Assembly (NCBI RefSeq): GCF_021391675.1
Contig: NZ_CP090096.1
Coordinates: 1,178,001 to 1,242,000 of the forward strand
Direction of reading: 5' to 3'
Source: Neorhizobium galegae
GTDB taxonomy: Bacteria; Pseudomonadota; Alphaproteobacteria; Rhizobiales; Rhizobiaceae
DNA: 64,000 bases
Shown here: piece by piece, positions 33,433 to 41,894 of the stretch
Position numbering within the stretch: position 1 is the stretch's first letter
Layout: every line of letters starts with the position of its first letter
The notes under the pieces: model-generated
Database searches by the model: none
The model's input: only the letters and a program-made list of their open reading frames with translations
Told to the model about the DNA's origin: nothing
Position numbers and translations under genes: made by a program

Positions 33433-35166
33433 CTAAGCTGCACGTTTGATGAGATTTGCGAGCGGTCCCTTGTTCGGGAGCGCCACCGTGAATGTTGTTC
33501 CCCGGCCGAGTACGCTCTCGACCGAAATCGAACCGCCATGCAGGTCAACGATCTGCTTGACAAGGTTGAGGCCGATGCCCGTGCCGGCAATCCCGGTCGC
33601 GCTGCGGGCTCGGTAATAGGGCTGGAAAAGCTTCGGCAGGTCCTCGGCATCCATGCCGATGCCGGCATCCTGGATCGACACATAGGACATGCCGTTCTTC
33701 GTCGAGGTCCGGATATGGATGTCCGGCGCCTGGGGGGCATATTTGACGGCATTCGAAAGCAGGTTGGTGAAGACCTGTTCGATCGTCGTACGATCGGCAA
33801 GGATCGTCTGCGGCAGATGCGAGAGGTCCCGGTGAATCGTGTGGGATTTGCGAACATCCATCTGCCGGGCGCAGCAGGATTCGATGATTTCCGCCAGCGA
33901 GAGGCGTTCCGGCTTCAGTGTCGTCTTGCCAGTCTCCAGTCGGCCCGCCGAGAGGATGCTCTCCATCAGATCGACCATGCGCAACACGGCGGCGCGGATC
34001 TGAGCCGACTTCTCCTCCACATACTCGGACTTCTGGGTCGTTCTCGTGCGCGACAGGCGCTGTGCTGCGGCATCGATGATGGCAAGCGGGGTGCGGAACT
34101 CATGGGAAGCCATGGTGACGAACTGACGCTGCAGGGCGTTGACATGCCGCTCTTGCGCCAGGAGCCTGTCCAGTTCCTCCCGCTGGCGCTCGATCTCCGT
34201 CGTCCGGAGCCTGACGCTCTCTTCGAGCTGGTCGCGATGGCGCATCAGTGCCAGACGGCTCTCGGAGAGGTCGAGGGTTGTCTTGCGCAGCCCGCGGCCC
34301 AGAAAGATCACCACGCCCATGGCCACGACGATACCGGCAATGCCAACCGGAGCGATCTGCTCGATGAGCATCAGGCCCGGCCGAATGGGCTGCCATGCCA
34401 TATATCCAAGCGTCGAGCCGGCAGTGGCCATGACCGGAATGGCTGCAGTTGATTCGGCAGCGTCGGTGGTAAAATGCAGCGTCTCGATCCGGGCGTAACG
34501 AGCGATTTTCTCGACCGCGCTGGCATCCAGAAATCTTACGGCAACCGCAATGAATTCCTTGCCGGGGTCGACCGAGACCTCGTCGCTGCTCGGGACGATC
34601 GGTCTTGCGCTGACGACAGCCGGCCGGCCGGCGATCGAGAGGATCTTCTCCGCGAAAATCTCGGCAAGCACCGGGGGATTGGAATCGCCGGGTGCGATCC
34701 GTTTGCGGAGCACCGCGCGGATGTCTTCCCGCACGGCCGCCGCAGCCTTTTCATCGTCGAGAAAGGCCAGGGCCGCAATATCCTCGCCGTCCCGCATGGC
34801 GAAGACCAGCTCGTTCCGCTCGTTGAACACGTAAGTGCGGTCATGGCTGAAATATTTGTGCATCCATGTACCGATATTGTCGGCAATCCATGGGTGATCG
34901 TCCTTGGCGACAAGCAGGACCGCGTCGTTCCACACCGTAACGCTTTCCAGTTCATGCTGGACGGCTTTCACCTGCTCGTCGAGGCCCTGTTCGACGTAAC
35001 CCTTCTGCCGGGTCAAGGCGAGATCGTCCACCTTCGCTGAGGCAAGCCACATGAAGCCGGCGAGAAGCAGCGCTGTCAGGGCCGTCAGCAATGTCAGCAC
35101 GATCGTGACGTGCGATGTGATACGAATGTTCTGCTGCATATGCACCGCTTTCTCTCGGCCCATCAT
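33433..35166 (-). CDS. CHASE4-domain sensor histidine kinase
   Basis: A 577-residue membrane kinase. Order: N-terminal helix (about 20-42), an extracytoplasmic CHASE4 domain (about 45-260: VTVWNDAVLLVAKDDHPWIADNIGTWMHKYFSHD), second helix (about 270-292), coiled coil, HisKA H-box SHEFRTPL near residue 350 and HATPase_c with N-box NLLSNAVKYAP, G1 DAGIGMD and G2 GTGIGL. It senses an unknown periplasmic ligand. The downstream single-domain regulator is its likely partner, although the phosphorylation output is not explained within the window. The start could also be an ATG nine codons further in. Confidence 0.88.
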   Translation of the reverse strand: MMGREKAVHMQQNIRITSHVTIVLTLLTALTALLLAGFMWLASAKVDDLALTRQKGYVEQGLDEQVKAVQHELESVTVWNDAVLLVAKDDHPWIADNIGTWMHKYFSHDRTYVFNERNELVFAMRDGEDIAALAFLDDEKAAAAVREDIRAVLRKRIAPGDSNPPVLAEIFAEKILSIAGRPAVVSARPIVPSSDEVSVDPGKEFIAVAVRFLDASAVEKIARYARIETLHFTTDAAESTAAIPVMATAGSTLGYMAWQPIRPGLMLIEQIAPVGIAGIVVAMGVVIFLGRGLRKTTLDLSESRLALMRHRDQLEESVRLRTTEIERQREELDRLLAQERHVNALQRQFVTMASHEFRTPLAIIDAAAQRLSRTRTTQKSEYVEEKSAQIRAAVLRMVDLMESILSAGRLETGKTTLKPERLSLAEIIESCCARQMDVRKSHTIHRDLSHLPQTILADRTTIEQVFTNLLSNAVKYAPQAPDIHIRTSTKNGMSYVSIQDAGIGMDAEDLPKLFQPYYRARSATGIAGTGIGLNLVKQIVDLHGGSISVESVLGRGTTFTVALPNKGPLANLIKRAA

Positions 35167-35314
35167 GCATCCAAAACATTACATTCCGCTAAATTTTAAA
35201 TGCCAAGGTTGAACGGAGTATTTTCCATACAGCTGTGGGTGGGACGTCAAGCGGCGATGGTCGTCCTGGTGGTTGAACCGACGCTACGGGGAAGAAACGA
35301 CCTCCCTTCCCCGA

Positions 35315-35830
35315 CTATAACCAGGATGCTGGGCTTTTGGGCAACCGACCGTCGGGGTCCGTGACCGTGAGCTTCGGCTGGTCCTTGCCGTTCCAGCGCC
35401 AGAGGGTAACGCAGGTTCCGCCCGGCGACATGAAGGACGGATAGATAAGGCCGTCGCAGCCATCATGGAGCAGCCTTTCTGCGAGGAGATGCGTCGATGG
35501 TATCCGGCCGGCATCGAGATCGGCCCGCCATTCGCAGCGGTGGATGGTCTCGTCGACACCAAGACCAACCAGAACCTCGGGGTTGGTCAGATCGGCGAGC
35601 CGCGCGCCGTCGAGCCGAAGCTGCGCGATCAACGCCGGGTGCTGTACGAAACCCTGATTGTACTCCGCCCAGGCGGTGGAAAGCTCGCGCGCCGCATAGA
35701 TGGTCGCTGCGCCGACCGGGTTCCAGCGGCCGCCGAAACGGGCAGCGCCGTCCCCGGAAAGCGGCGCATGCGCCCAGCGCGGCACATAGGCACGCCAGAG
35801 GATGCCCGATTCAGAGGCCAATTCAGGCAT
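35315..35830 (-). CDS. RES-domain toxin (NAD+ phosphorylase family)
   Basis: A 171-residue RES-domain protein. WRAYVPRW at the N-terminus, ARFGGRWNPVGAATIYAARELSTAWAE (the conserved Arg and Glu regions) and a YPSFMSPGGTCVTLWRW C-terminal block are the family signature. Toxins of the type (MbcT, ParT, Res) degrade or phosphorolyse NAD+ when free of the antitoxin. Its ATG overlaps the last 8 bases of the upstream Xre-type gene, typical of a translation-coupled type II module. The next gene downstream on this strand is 1.9 kb away and unrelated. Confidence 0.87.
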   Translation of the reverse strand: MPELASESGILWRAYVPRWAHAPLSGDGAARFGGRWNPVGAATIYAARELSTAWAEYNQGFVQHPALIAQLRLDGARLADLTNPEVLVGLGVDETIHRCEWRADLDAGRIPSTHLLAERLLHDGCDGLIYPSFMSPGGTCVTLWRWNGKDQPKLTVTDPDGRLPKSPASWL

Positions 35831-36191
35831 AAACGCCGGAGCGCACCGCCTCCAGATAAGCGAGTACCTTGTCGGCCTTGCCCTCGCCGACGAGGTCGTA
35901 AGCCGTCTTGCCGGCCCAGCCGGGGATAGGCTGGTGCTTGAACCAGATCGCCGCGCGGTTCTCGTCGCCGGCCATCTCGCTCGCCATCGCCAGGATGCGG
36001 ACGACCGGGGAGAGCGCCAGATCGACCTTGCGGGCGCCGCTTTTGGCCGTCAGCGTGTTGCGGGCGACACCGATCAGTTTTGCCAGTTCCGCATGCGTCA
36101 GGCCGAGAAGATTGGACACCCGCCGCGCCGATAGAAGCGCGGACTGGGGTTCACGGAAAGCGGCGGCGCCGATTTCAAAAACATGAGCCAT
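35823..36191 (-). CDS. Xre/MbcA/ParS-type antitoxin (DUF2384)
   Basis: A 122-residue antitoxin with an Xre-like DNA-binding N-terminal half (LLGLTHAELAKLIGVARNTLTAKSGARKVDLALSPVVRIL, about residues 27-68) and the C-terminal MbcA/ParS toxin-binding half with WFKHQPIPGWAGKTAYDLVGEGKADKVLAYLEAVRSGVYA. That GWAGKTAYDLV motif inserts into the RES active site in the characterised pairs. It sits upstream of the toxin gene as usual. Two 9-base direct repeats one helical turn apart lie upstream of its start at 36225-36244 and could be its operator. Confidence 0.88.
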   Translation of the reverse strand: MAHVFEIGAAAFREPQSALLSARRVSNLLGLTHAELAKLIGVARNTLTAKSGARKVDLALSPVVRILAMASEMAGDENRAAIWFKHQPIPGWAGKTAYDLVGEGKADKVLAYLEAVRSGVYA

Positions 36192-36224
36192 GAGAAAGTC
36201 CTGATCCAGTTTTGATCATCTACC

Positions 36225-36244
36225 GCTCAATATGAGCTCAATAT
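36225..36244. promoter_or_regulatory. Direct-repeat candidate operator of the toxin-antitoxin module
   Basis: Two copies of GCTCAATAT begin at 36225 and 36236, 11 bases apart, and GCTCA-N3-TGAGC forms an overlapping inverted repeat. The site lies 34 bases upstream of the antitoxin start, fitting autoregulation by its Xre domain. Confidence 0.5.
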
Positions 36245-36266
36245 CCGCACATTTCAAGCACTACGG

Positions 36267-36911
36267 CTAGTCATCGTCGTCTTCCAGTTCCGGCTCGACG
36301 AAATCGTCGACCGGCAGCGTGCGGCTCAGCAGTCCGGCGTCCTCCAGCATTTCCGTATCCGGCAGGTCGCGCAGCGTGTCGAAGCCGAAAGCGGTGAGGA
36401 AGGCCGGTGTGGTGATATAGGTATATGGCGCACCGGGCGTCGGACTGCGCGGACCAGAGGCGAGGAAGCCGAGCTGCCGCAGCGTCGCGATCGTATCACG
36501 GCTCACCTCGCGCCCGAAAATCTTCGAGATTTCGGCGCGCGTCACCGGCTGGAAATAACCGACCGTCATCAGCACCAACGCCTGGTGATCGGTCAGATCT
36601 GCCGGAGGGGCATTGGCGGCGCCGGAGGCATGGATGACATCGGCAAACTCCGGCCGCGTGCGATGCTGCCAGCCGCCAGCGACCGCGACGAGTTCATAAG
36701 GCCGGCCGCCGAGTGACTCGCGGATCTCCTCGATGATCGCTTCGATATCGCAGTCCTCGCCGACGACGCGCTCCAGCGCCTTTCGGGTGACCGGCTCGGA
36801 AGAGGCAAAGATCACCGCCTCCACCCGCGCCGCCCATTGGCGATGCCGCTCCTCCTGCGTCAGATGGAGAAGCTCCTTGTCGAGTACGATTTGCCGCGCC
36901 CGCTTCGCCAT
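36267..36911 (-). CDS. scpB: SMC-Scp complex subunit ScpB (paralogue adjacent to DUF1403)
   Basis: A 214-residue ScpB-type protein: two winged-helix domains (about 20-100 and 105-190) with VEAVIFASSEPVTRKALERVVG at the start, then TDHQALVLMTVGYFQPVTRAEISKIFGREVSRDTIATLRQLGFLA, the classical ScpB WH-kite region. The C-terminus is strongly acidic (EPELEDDDD). ScpB works with ScpA and SMC in chromosome condensation, but no scpA gene is beside it. Instead it lies 2 bases downstream of a DUF1403 gene, so it may belong to a separate two-gene module. Confidence 0.85.
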   Translation of the reverse strand: MAKRARQIVLDKELLHLTQEERHRQWAARVEAVIFASSEPVTRKALERVVGEDCDIEAIIEEIRESLGGRPYELVAVAGGWQHRTRPEFADVIHASGAANAPPADLTDHQALVLMTVGYFQPVTRAEISKIFGREVSRDTIATLRQLGFLASGPRSPTPGAPYTYITTPAFLTAFGFDTLRDLPDTEMLEDAGLLSRTLPVDDFVEPELEDDDD

Positions 36912-36913
36912 GC

Positions 36914-37864
36914 TCAGAGCCCGTAGATGCGGAAGGTGGGACGGCCGGAAAGCTCGCGCACCGCTTCCAGCTGCTGCAGCCGCTCGAACAGCCGGCGCGA
37001 CGCAAAACGGGAAAGGTTCGGCGTTTGCAGCGAGCCCGACACGGCGTCATCGGAGAGCAGCAGGCGCAGCCCGTCCTCCGCCCCTTTGGCACGCAGCTTC
37101 GGCGTGACGACGGCAAGCCGCTCGGCGCGTCGGGCAATCTCCGCCGCCAGCCGGCCGGCTTCGGTCGCGGCATGCACCAGGGCCAGGCAGATCGCCCGCT
37201 CGAACCCCTGTTCGCCGGGCCGGATGCGGCCGCGCCCGCCTTCGGCGCGGAACACCGAAGAAAAGCGCTGGCTCATCAACAGCGGCACCGGCACGGACCA
37301 GCGCAGCTTCTGCGCCAGAAGGAGATCGGCGAGCCACCAGCCAAGCGCTTCGGCATCCGGGCGGATCGTGTGCGTCTCGCGGATGATCGCCGCGGCCGCA
37401 AACGGCGCGGCTGATCCGGCCAGGCCGAGGTCGTCAAAAGTCTGCGCGAGGGTTGCCAGCGGCTCGTCCCATTTGATGCCGAGCATGCCGGCTGTCGCCT
37501 GCAGCACCTCTGCATCGAGCGTGGCCGAACGCGAGCCAAGCCGCTTCCAGGCCGAAAGGATCTGCCCGGCCGGACCGGGATCGTCTCCCGGCTTGCGCAA
37601 CAGCCAGGCATCGCGCAGCGCCGCCTCGTCTTCCGATCGCCCCGCAAGCCGTACCGCCGCCGACGCGCATTTCAGGGCCAGCCGCTGCCGCCAGGCGCCG
37701 GCCCAGTCGGGTTCGGCCCGAACGATCTGATCGAGCGGATAAAGCGCGCCGCCCGCCATGAATGCCGCATCCGCGGTGTCCGCGGCAAAGGTCTGGGGAC
37801 CTGCCCAGCGAGCTGCCGGGAGGGGCTGAAACGGCGTTTTCGGTGATACGGCCTTGGGAATCAT
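36914..37864 (-). CDS. DUF1403 family protein
   Basis: A 316-residue soluble, alanine- and leucine-rich protein, start at ATG 37864 (the longer frame adds 17 unlikely residues). It has the DUF1403 conserved regions: AAFMAGGALYPLDQIVRAEPDWAGAWRQRLALKCA, DEAALRDAWLLRKPGDDPGPAG and LSSDDAVSG-type sequence near the end (LLLSDDAVSGS). No catalytic motif, membrane segment or DNA-binding helix is obvious; the fold looks all-helical. It overlaps nothing but is separated by only 2 bases from scpB, the adjacency that is its only functional hint. A divergent carboxypeptidase gene lies beyond a 295-base gap. Confidence 0.82.
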   Translation of the reverse strand: MIPKAVSPKTPFQPLPAARWAGPQTFAADTADAAFMAGGALYPLDQIVRAEPDWAGAWRQRLALKCASAAVRLAGRSEDEAALRDAWLLRKPGDDPGPAGQILSAWKRLGSRSATLDAEVLQATAGMLGIKWDEPLATLAQTFDDLGLAGSAAPFAAAAIIRETHTIRPDAEALGWWLADLLLAQKLRWSVPVPLLMSQRFSSVFRAEGGRGRIRPGEQGFERAICLALVHAATEAGRLAAEIARRAERLAVVTPKLRAKGAEDGLRLLLSDDAVSGSLQTPNLSRFASRRLFERLQQLEAVRELSGRPTFRIYGL

Positions 37865-38159
37865 GGCGACGAGCGTAAATTTTATGTGCGCTTGTGGCCA
37901 TCGATCACGCGGCAATCCGCACCGTCAGCCGGCGGATTTGCACCGTTATTTGTAGTACGTCCCGCGACATCGGATTGGAGCCGGTATCTGTCACAGGGAC
38001 AAAGCAGCTCGATCCGCCGCTATCCGTGGGGCGCCGCCGCCGCAAAGCCGCAGAAAATCGGCAAACGATGCCTCTGCCACCGTCGATCAATAGGAGTTGA
38101 GTTTTGCGGATCGCCAGGCCGCCCTACATAGGGTGGGGCTGGCCAAGGAGGATTTCAGT

Positions 38160-39704
38160 TTGACGTTTCATCGGATGATTGCATCTCTCGCGGTAGTCCT
38201 TGCCCTTTCAGCGCCAGTTCTGGCGCAGCAGCCGCGCGGCGGAGACGAGAACCGCGAGCGCGGCCGCCAGACGGAGCAGAGCGCCGGCGGCGGCATATTC
38301 AGCCTGATCCCGGCCGATTCCACCACCGAACATGTCTTCAAGGCGCCTTCCGGCGATCTTCCCTATACCGCGACAGCCGGCACGCTCGATCTGTTCGGCC
38401 AGGACGGCAACCGCTCGGCGAAGATCTTTTATACCGCCTATATCGCCAGGAACCGGGCACCTTCTGCTTCAGAGGGCGGCCGGCCGCTAACCTTCGCCTT
38501 CAATGGCGGCCCGGGCGCTGCCTCCGCTTATCTGCATCTCGGCCTGGCCGGCCCGAAAATCCTGGAATTCGGGGCGACCGGCGACAACGGCACGACGCCC
38601 CGGCTGAAGGACAATCCCGAAAGCTGGCTCGCGTTCACCGATCTCGTGCTGATCGATCCGGTTGGTACCGGCTGGAGCCGCGCCGCCAGCAACGACGCGG
38701 CCGGCGGTTATTACGGCGTGCGGCAGGATGCCGACAGCCTGTCCAAGGCGATCGCGCTCTACGTCCAGAAGAACAACCGGCTCGATGCGCCGAAATACCT
38801 GCTAGGTGAGAGTTACGGCGGTTTTCGCGCCGCCAAGGTCGCCGTGTCTCTGAAGAACAGTCAGGGGATGCTGGTCTCTGGCATCATCATGCTGTCGCCG
38901 CTGGTGGAAGGCCGTTTTCTTGCCAATTCCGACGATCCCTTGAGTGCGGCGCTGCAGCTTCCCTCGCTCGCCGCAGCCGAGCTGGAGCGCCGCAACCAGT
39001 TCACGCCGGAAAAGCTTGCCGATGCCGAGCGTTTCGCCATCGGTGACTATCTCATAGGACTTGCCGGCCCCTCCCCCACCGGCCAGACGGCCGATGCGCT
39101 CTATGGCCGGGTTTCCGAGCTCACCGGCATTCCGAAGGAAATCGTTGCCCGAACCCGCGGTTTCGTCGGCGACGTCTATGCAAAGCAGATGGGCGGACCG
39201 GGAAAGATCGTCAGCCCCTATGACGCTGCCTACGCGGTGCCGGATGCCTATCCGGAAGATGCCGTCACCCGCAACGACGACCCGATCCTCGAAGGTTACA
39301 CGCGCGCCTATGGCGCCGCCTTTGCCGCCTATGCCCGCAACGAACTGGGTTTTGCGACCGAAATGACCTATTCGCTGCTGAACGAGGAGGTGAACCGTCG
39401 CTGGGAGTGGAACGGCAGCCGTGGCGGCGACTCGCGCTCGCTCGCCAGCGCCAGCACCGATATCCGCGACCTGCTTTCGGTCATCCCGTCCTTCAAGCTG
39501 ATGATCGCCCACGGCTACAGCGACGCGCTGACGCCTTACGGCGCCAGCCGCTACGTCATCGACCACCTGCCGCCCGAACTCGCTGCCGGCCGCGCCGAGC
39601 TCAAGGTCTATCGCGGCGGGCACATGTTCTACACCAGGCCGGATTCGCGCCGGAGTTTTGCGGGTGACGTCAGGGCGTTTTACGAGGCCAAGGCAACGGA
39701 TTGA
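38160..39704 (+). CDS. Peptidase S10 family serine carboxypeptidase, secreted
   Basis: A 514-residue exported protein. The TTG at 38160 has AAGGAGG 8 bases upstream, much better than the ATG at 38175, and gives a signal peptide ending near VLAQQ (residue 24). The catalytic Ser218 is in GESYGG, Asp is in HGYSDALTP near residue 453 and His in GGHMFY near 488, so the carboxypeptidase triad is complete; the oxyanion glycines are at NGGPGA (115-120). Bacterial S10 enzymes of this size occur in Rhizobiales. It probably trims C-terminal residues of periplasmic peptides; no operon partner is visible. Confidence 0.88.
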   Translation: MTFHRMIASLAVVLALSAPVLAQQPRGGDENRERGRQTEQSAGGGIFSLIPADSTTEHVFKAPSGDLPYTATAGTLDLFGQDGNRSAKIFYTAYIARNRAPSASEGGRPLTFAFNGGPGAASAYLHLGLAGPKILEFGATGDNGTTPRLKDNPESWLAFTDLVLIDPVGTGWSRAASNDAAGGYYGVRQDADSLSKAIALYVQKNNRLDAPKYLLGESYGGFRAAKVAVSLKNSQGMLVSGIIMLSPLVEGRFLANSDDPLSAALQLPSLAAAELERRNQFTPEKLADAERFAIGDYLIGLAGPSPTGQTADALYGRVSELTGIPKEIVARTRGFVGDVYAKQMGGPGKIVSPYDAAYAVPDAYPEDAVTRNDDPILEGYTRAYGAAFAAYARNELGFATEMTYSLLNEEVNRRWEWNGSRGGDSRSLASASTDIRDLLSVIPSFKLMIAHGYSDALTPYGASRYVIDHLPPELAAGRAELKVYRGGHMFYTRPDSRRSFAGDVRAFYEAKATD

Positions 39705-39825
39705 ATTCGCCAGCCGTTCGATGACGGCAAGGTCACCGGGATGTGAATGCATCGCGCCTTGCTGGCCTAGGCTCGAAACCGCTACTAGCTCAGATACGTT
39801 GATTTTCAGAAAGATCTTTCGGTCC

Positions 39826-40548
39826 ATGACCAGTGAATACCAGATGTCGCGGCGCGCCTTCGTGATAGGCTCCGTCTCGATGACCGCGACGCTTGCCGGC
39901 TGCGCCACCACCGCTGAACGGGCTCCGGTTCCGGAAATGGCCCGCCGTCCGATCGAACCCCCGAGCGAAGCGGAACTGCAGGCCCGATACGCCGCCGTCG
40001 AGGACAGCGGCCATCTCCTGCCGGCGATCCCCTACAAGCAGATCGACCCGAAATATTATCGCCAGCGCGTGGTCGATCCGACCGGCGAACTGCCGGGCAC
40101 GGTGGTCGTCGATACACCCGGCCGTTTTCTCTACGTGGTCGAACCCGGTGGCACCGCGATGCGCTACGGCGTCGGCATCGGCAAGGACGGTTTTGCCTGG
40201 CAGGGCGAAGGCGTCATTCACTGGCGCCAGCCCTGGCCGCGCTGGAAACCGCCGAACGAGATGGTCGCGCGTCAGCCGAGCCTCAAGAAGTTCTCCATCG
40301 AGAACGGCGGCATGGATCCGGGCGTCAAGAACCCGCTTGGTGCGCGGGCGCTTTACATCTTCCAGAATGGCCAGGATACGCTCTACCGCCTGCATGGCTC
40401 GCCGGAATGGGCTTCCATCGGCAAGGCGACGTCGTCGGGCTGCGTGCGTCTGGTCAACCAGGACGTCATGGATCTCTATACGCGCGTCCCCTACCACGCC
40501 CGGATCGTCGTGCATCAGGATGTGCTTAGGGCCGTTCCTGCCGTATGA
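39826..40548 (+). CDS. L,D-transpeptidase (YkuD family) lipoprotein
   Basis: A 240-residue exported lipoprotein with an SRR signal and lipobox LAGC (Cys26). The catalytic YkuD block is RLHGSPEWASIGKATSSGCVRL, with His190 and the nucleophile Cys206. These enzymes form 3-3 cross-links in peptidoglycan or attach proteins to it from the periplasm. Length is at the low end of the family with little beyond the catalytic core. It follows the carboxypeptidase gene by 121 bases on the same strand, so they may be unrelated neighbours or share an envelope role. Confidence 0.9.
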   Translation: MTSEYQMSRRAFVIGSVSMTATLAGCATTAERAPVPEMARRPIEPPSEAELQARYAAVEDSGHLLPAIPYKQIDPKYYRQRVVDPTGELPGTVVVDTPGRFLYVVEPGGTAMRYGVGIGKDGFAWQGEGVIHWRQPWPRWKPPNEMVARQPSLKKFSIENGGMDPGVKNPLGARALYIFQNGQDTLYRLHGSPEWASIGKATSSGCVRLVNQDVMDLYTRVPYHARIVVHQDVLRAVPAV

Positions 40549-40647
40549 CGCGGCGGCCGAGATGATGTTGTTTCGCCGCGGCTGCATGATGTAAGAAGCT
40601 CGGCGCCGCATCGAGGGAAGCGGCGGTAAAAGCGGTCGGAGGCTTAA

Positions 40648-41208
40648 CTGGATCTAGACGACGAGACGCCGCAATCCGATGCACCGACGCCGCGCATGCT
40701 CTCCTGGGCGCGCAATTCGACGATCTATCGCATAAACCGGCGGATGCACACGGAGAAGCAGCTTTTCGACGCCATAGCGCGCAAGGCACGTCAGAAATTC
40801 GAGGATATCGGCGAGGTCCAGGTCAGGGCGCTCGCCGAATTCGCCGTGAAGTTCGCCTATGATAACAAGGCGCTGGATGATGCCGCCTTTGCCGAGATGA
40901 GCACTCGCTCGGGCATGCGCGGCGGCAGGTCCAGACGGGCCATCGCCCAGAAACTGTCGCAGAAGGGCGTGGCGAGCAGCACCGTGGCGGCCGCCATTGC
41001 CGAGGCGGATGATTTCCACGCGGCCCTCATCCTGGCCCGCAAACGCGCCTTCGGGCCGTTCCGCAAGGGCGAACTCGACGAAAAACGCAAGGCGAAGGAA
41101 TTCTCCGCCTTCGCCAGGGCAGGTTTCAGTTTCGATATCGGCAAGAGAATCTTCGAGATGTCACTCGATGAGGCCGAGGAAGCGCTGGATGCGGGCCACC
41201 ACCTCTAG
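40648..41208 (+). CDS. recX: Recombination regulatory protein RecX
   Basis: A 186-residue RecX protein with its three helical repeats (MHTEKQLFDAIARKARQK, DAAFAEMSTRSGMRGGRSRRAIAQKLSQKGV, and the C-terminal EFSAFARAGFSFDIGKRIFEM). RecX binds RecA filaments and modulates recombination. The sequence of rhizobial RecX (DETP...PTPRMLSWARNS) reaches upstream of the first ATG (40696), and the only start codon between it and a preceding TAA (40645) is CTG 40648, which has GGAGG 5 bases upstream. A CTG start is therefore probable; if wrong, the ATG form has 170 residues. Confidence 0.85.
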   Translation: MDLDDETPQSDAPTPRMLSWARNSTIYRINRRMHTEKQLFDAIARKARQKFEDIGEVQVRALAEFAVKFAYDNKALDDAAFAEMSTRSGMRGGRSRRAIAQKLSQKGVASSTVAAAIAEADDFHAALILARKRAFGPFRKGELDEKRKAKEFSAFARAGFSFDIGKRIFEMSLDEAEEALDAGHHL

Positions 41209-41232
41209 ACATCAGGCGCTGTGCCCTCGGCC

Positions 41233-41694
41233 CTACTTGAGCGCCGGGTCGTCAAGCGCCGGATTGTAGAAGAGCGACAGCGTCAGGCTTCGCGCGATCC
41301 GGTCCGCCGTCGCCATGAACCAGGCTTTCGCCTCCGGGCTCGGAGCAATGTCGTCCAGCGTCGCGGCAAACAGCGCCAGCCATTTCGGGAAAAGCTCGGG
41401 CGTCATATTGGCGACGCCGAGATGCGCCTGGACCGGCTTTCCGCCATAGGCACCGTTGCGGAAAGCGACGGAGGACCAGAAGCTCTTCATTTTCGCCATA
41501 TGCTCCGGCCAGCGTCCGGAAAGCCGTGCGTCGAATACGGGTCCCAGTTCCGGATGCGCCAGAATGCGGCCGTAAAACGTATCGACCAGCGTGCCGATGA
41601 AGGCGTCGTCGATGCCGATCGCCTTCATTTCCGCTTCCGCTCGTTCCCGGATCGCCGCGATATGCGCCGCGCGTCCCTGCAATTCGTCGCTCAT
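41233..41694 (-). CDS. Group III truncated haemoglobin
   Basis: A 153-residue globin of the 2-on-2 type. VDTFYGRILAHPELGPVFDARL is the B/E region and AHLGVANMTPELFPKWLALFAAT contains the proximal His91 and the conserved Trp105 of group III globins. The absence of a Gly-Gly motif between helices is also typical of that group. It binds haem and probably O2, NO or redox ligands. The function of group III members is unsettled. It is convergent with recX, with a 24-base gap, and has no partner gene. Confidence 0.87.
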   Translation of the reverse strand: MSDELQGRAAHIAAIRERAEAEMKAIGIDDAFIGTLVDTFYGRILAHPELGPVFDARLSGRWPEHMAKMKSFWSSVAFRNGAYGGKPVQAHLGVANMTPELFPKWLALFAATLDDIAPSPEAKAWFMATADRIARSLTLSLFYNPALDDPALK

Positions 41695-41894
41695 CTCAAA
41701 ACCTTGGGTTCCGCCGCATTTGCGGCCCCCCTTATATAGGCGCTGCGGATGCGGGACCCAAGGCCTGATGCCCGGTTGCGACGATGTGTCAGAGAGTGGT
41801 GCGGGTACTTCGAAGACGTTGAAATTCAGCCGCGCCGCAGCATATCCCTTTTGCCGCGAGAGCGGCTAGGGGTTCATGGATAGAGACGAGGCTG

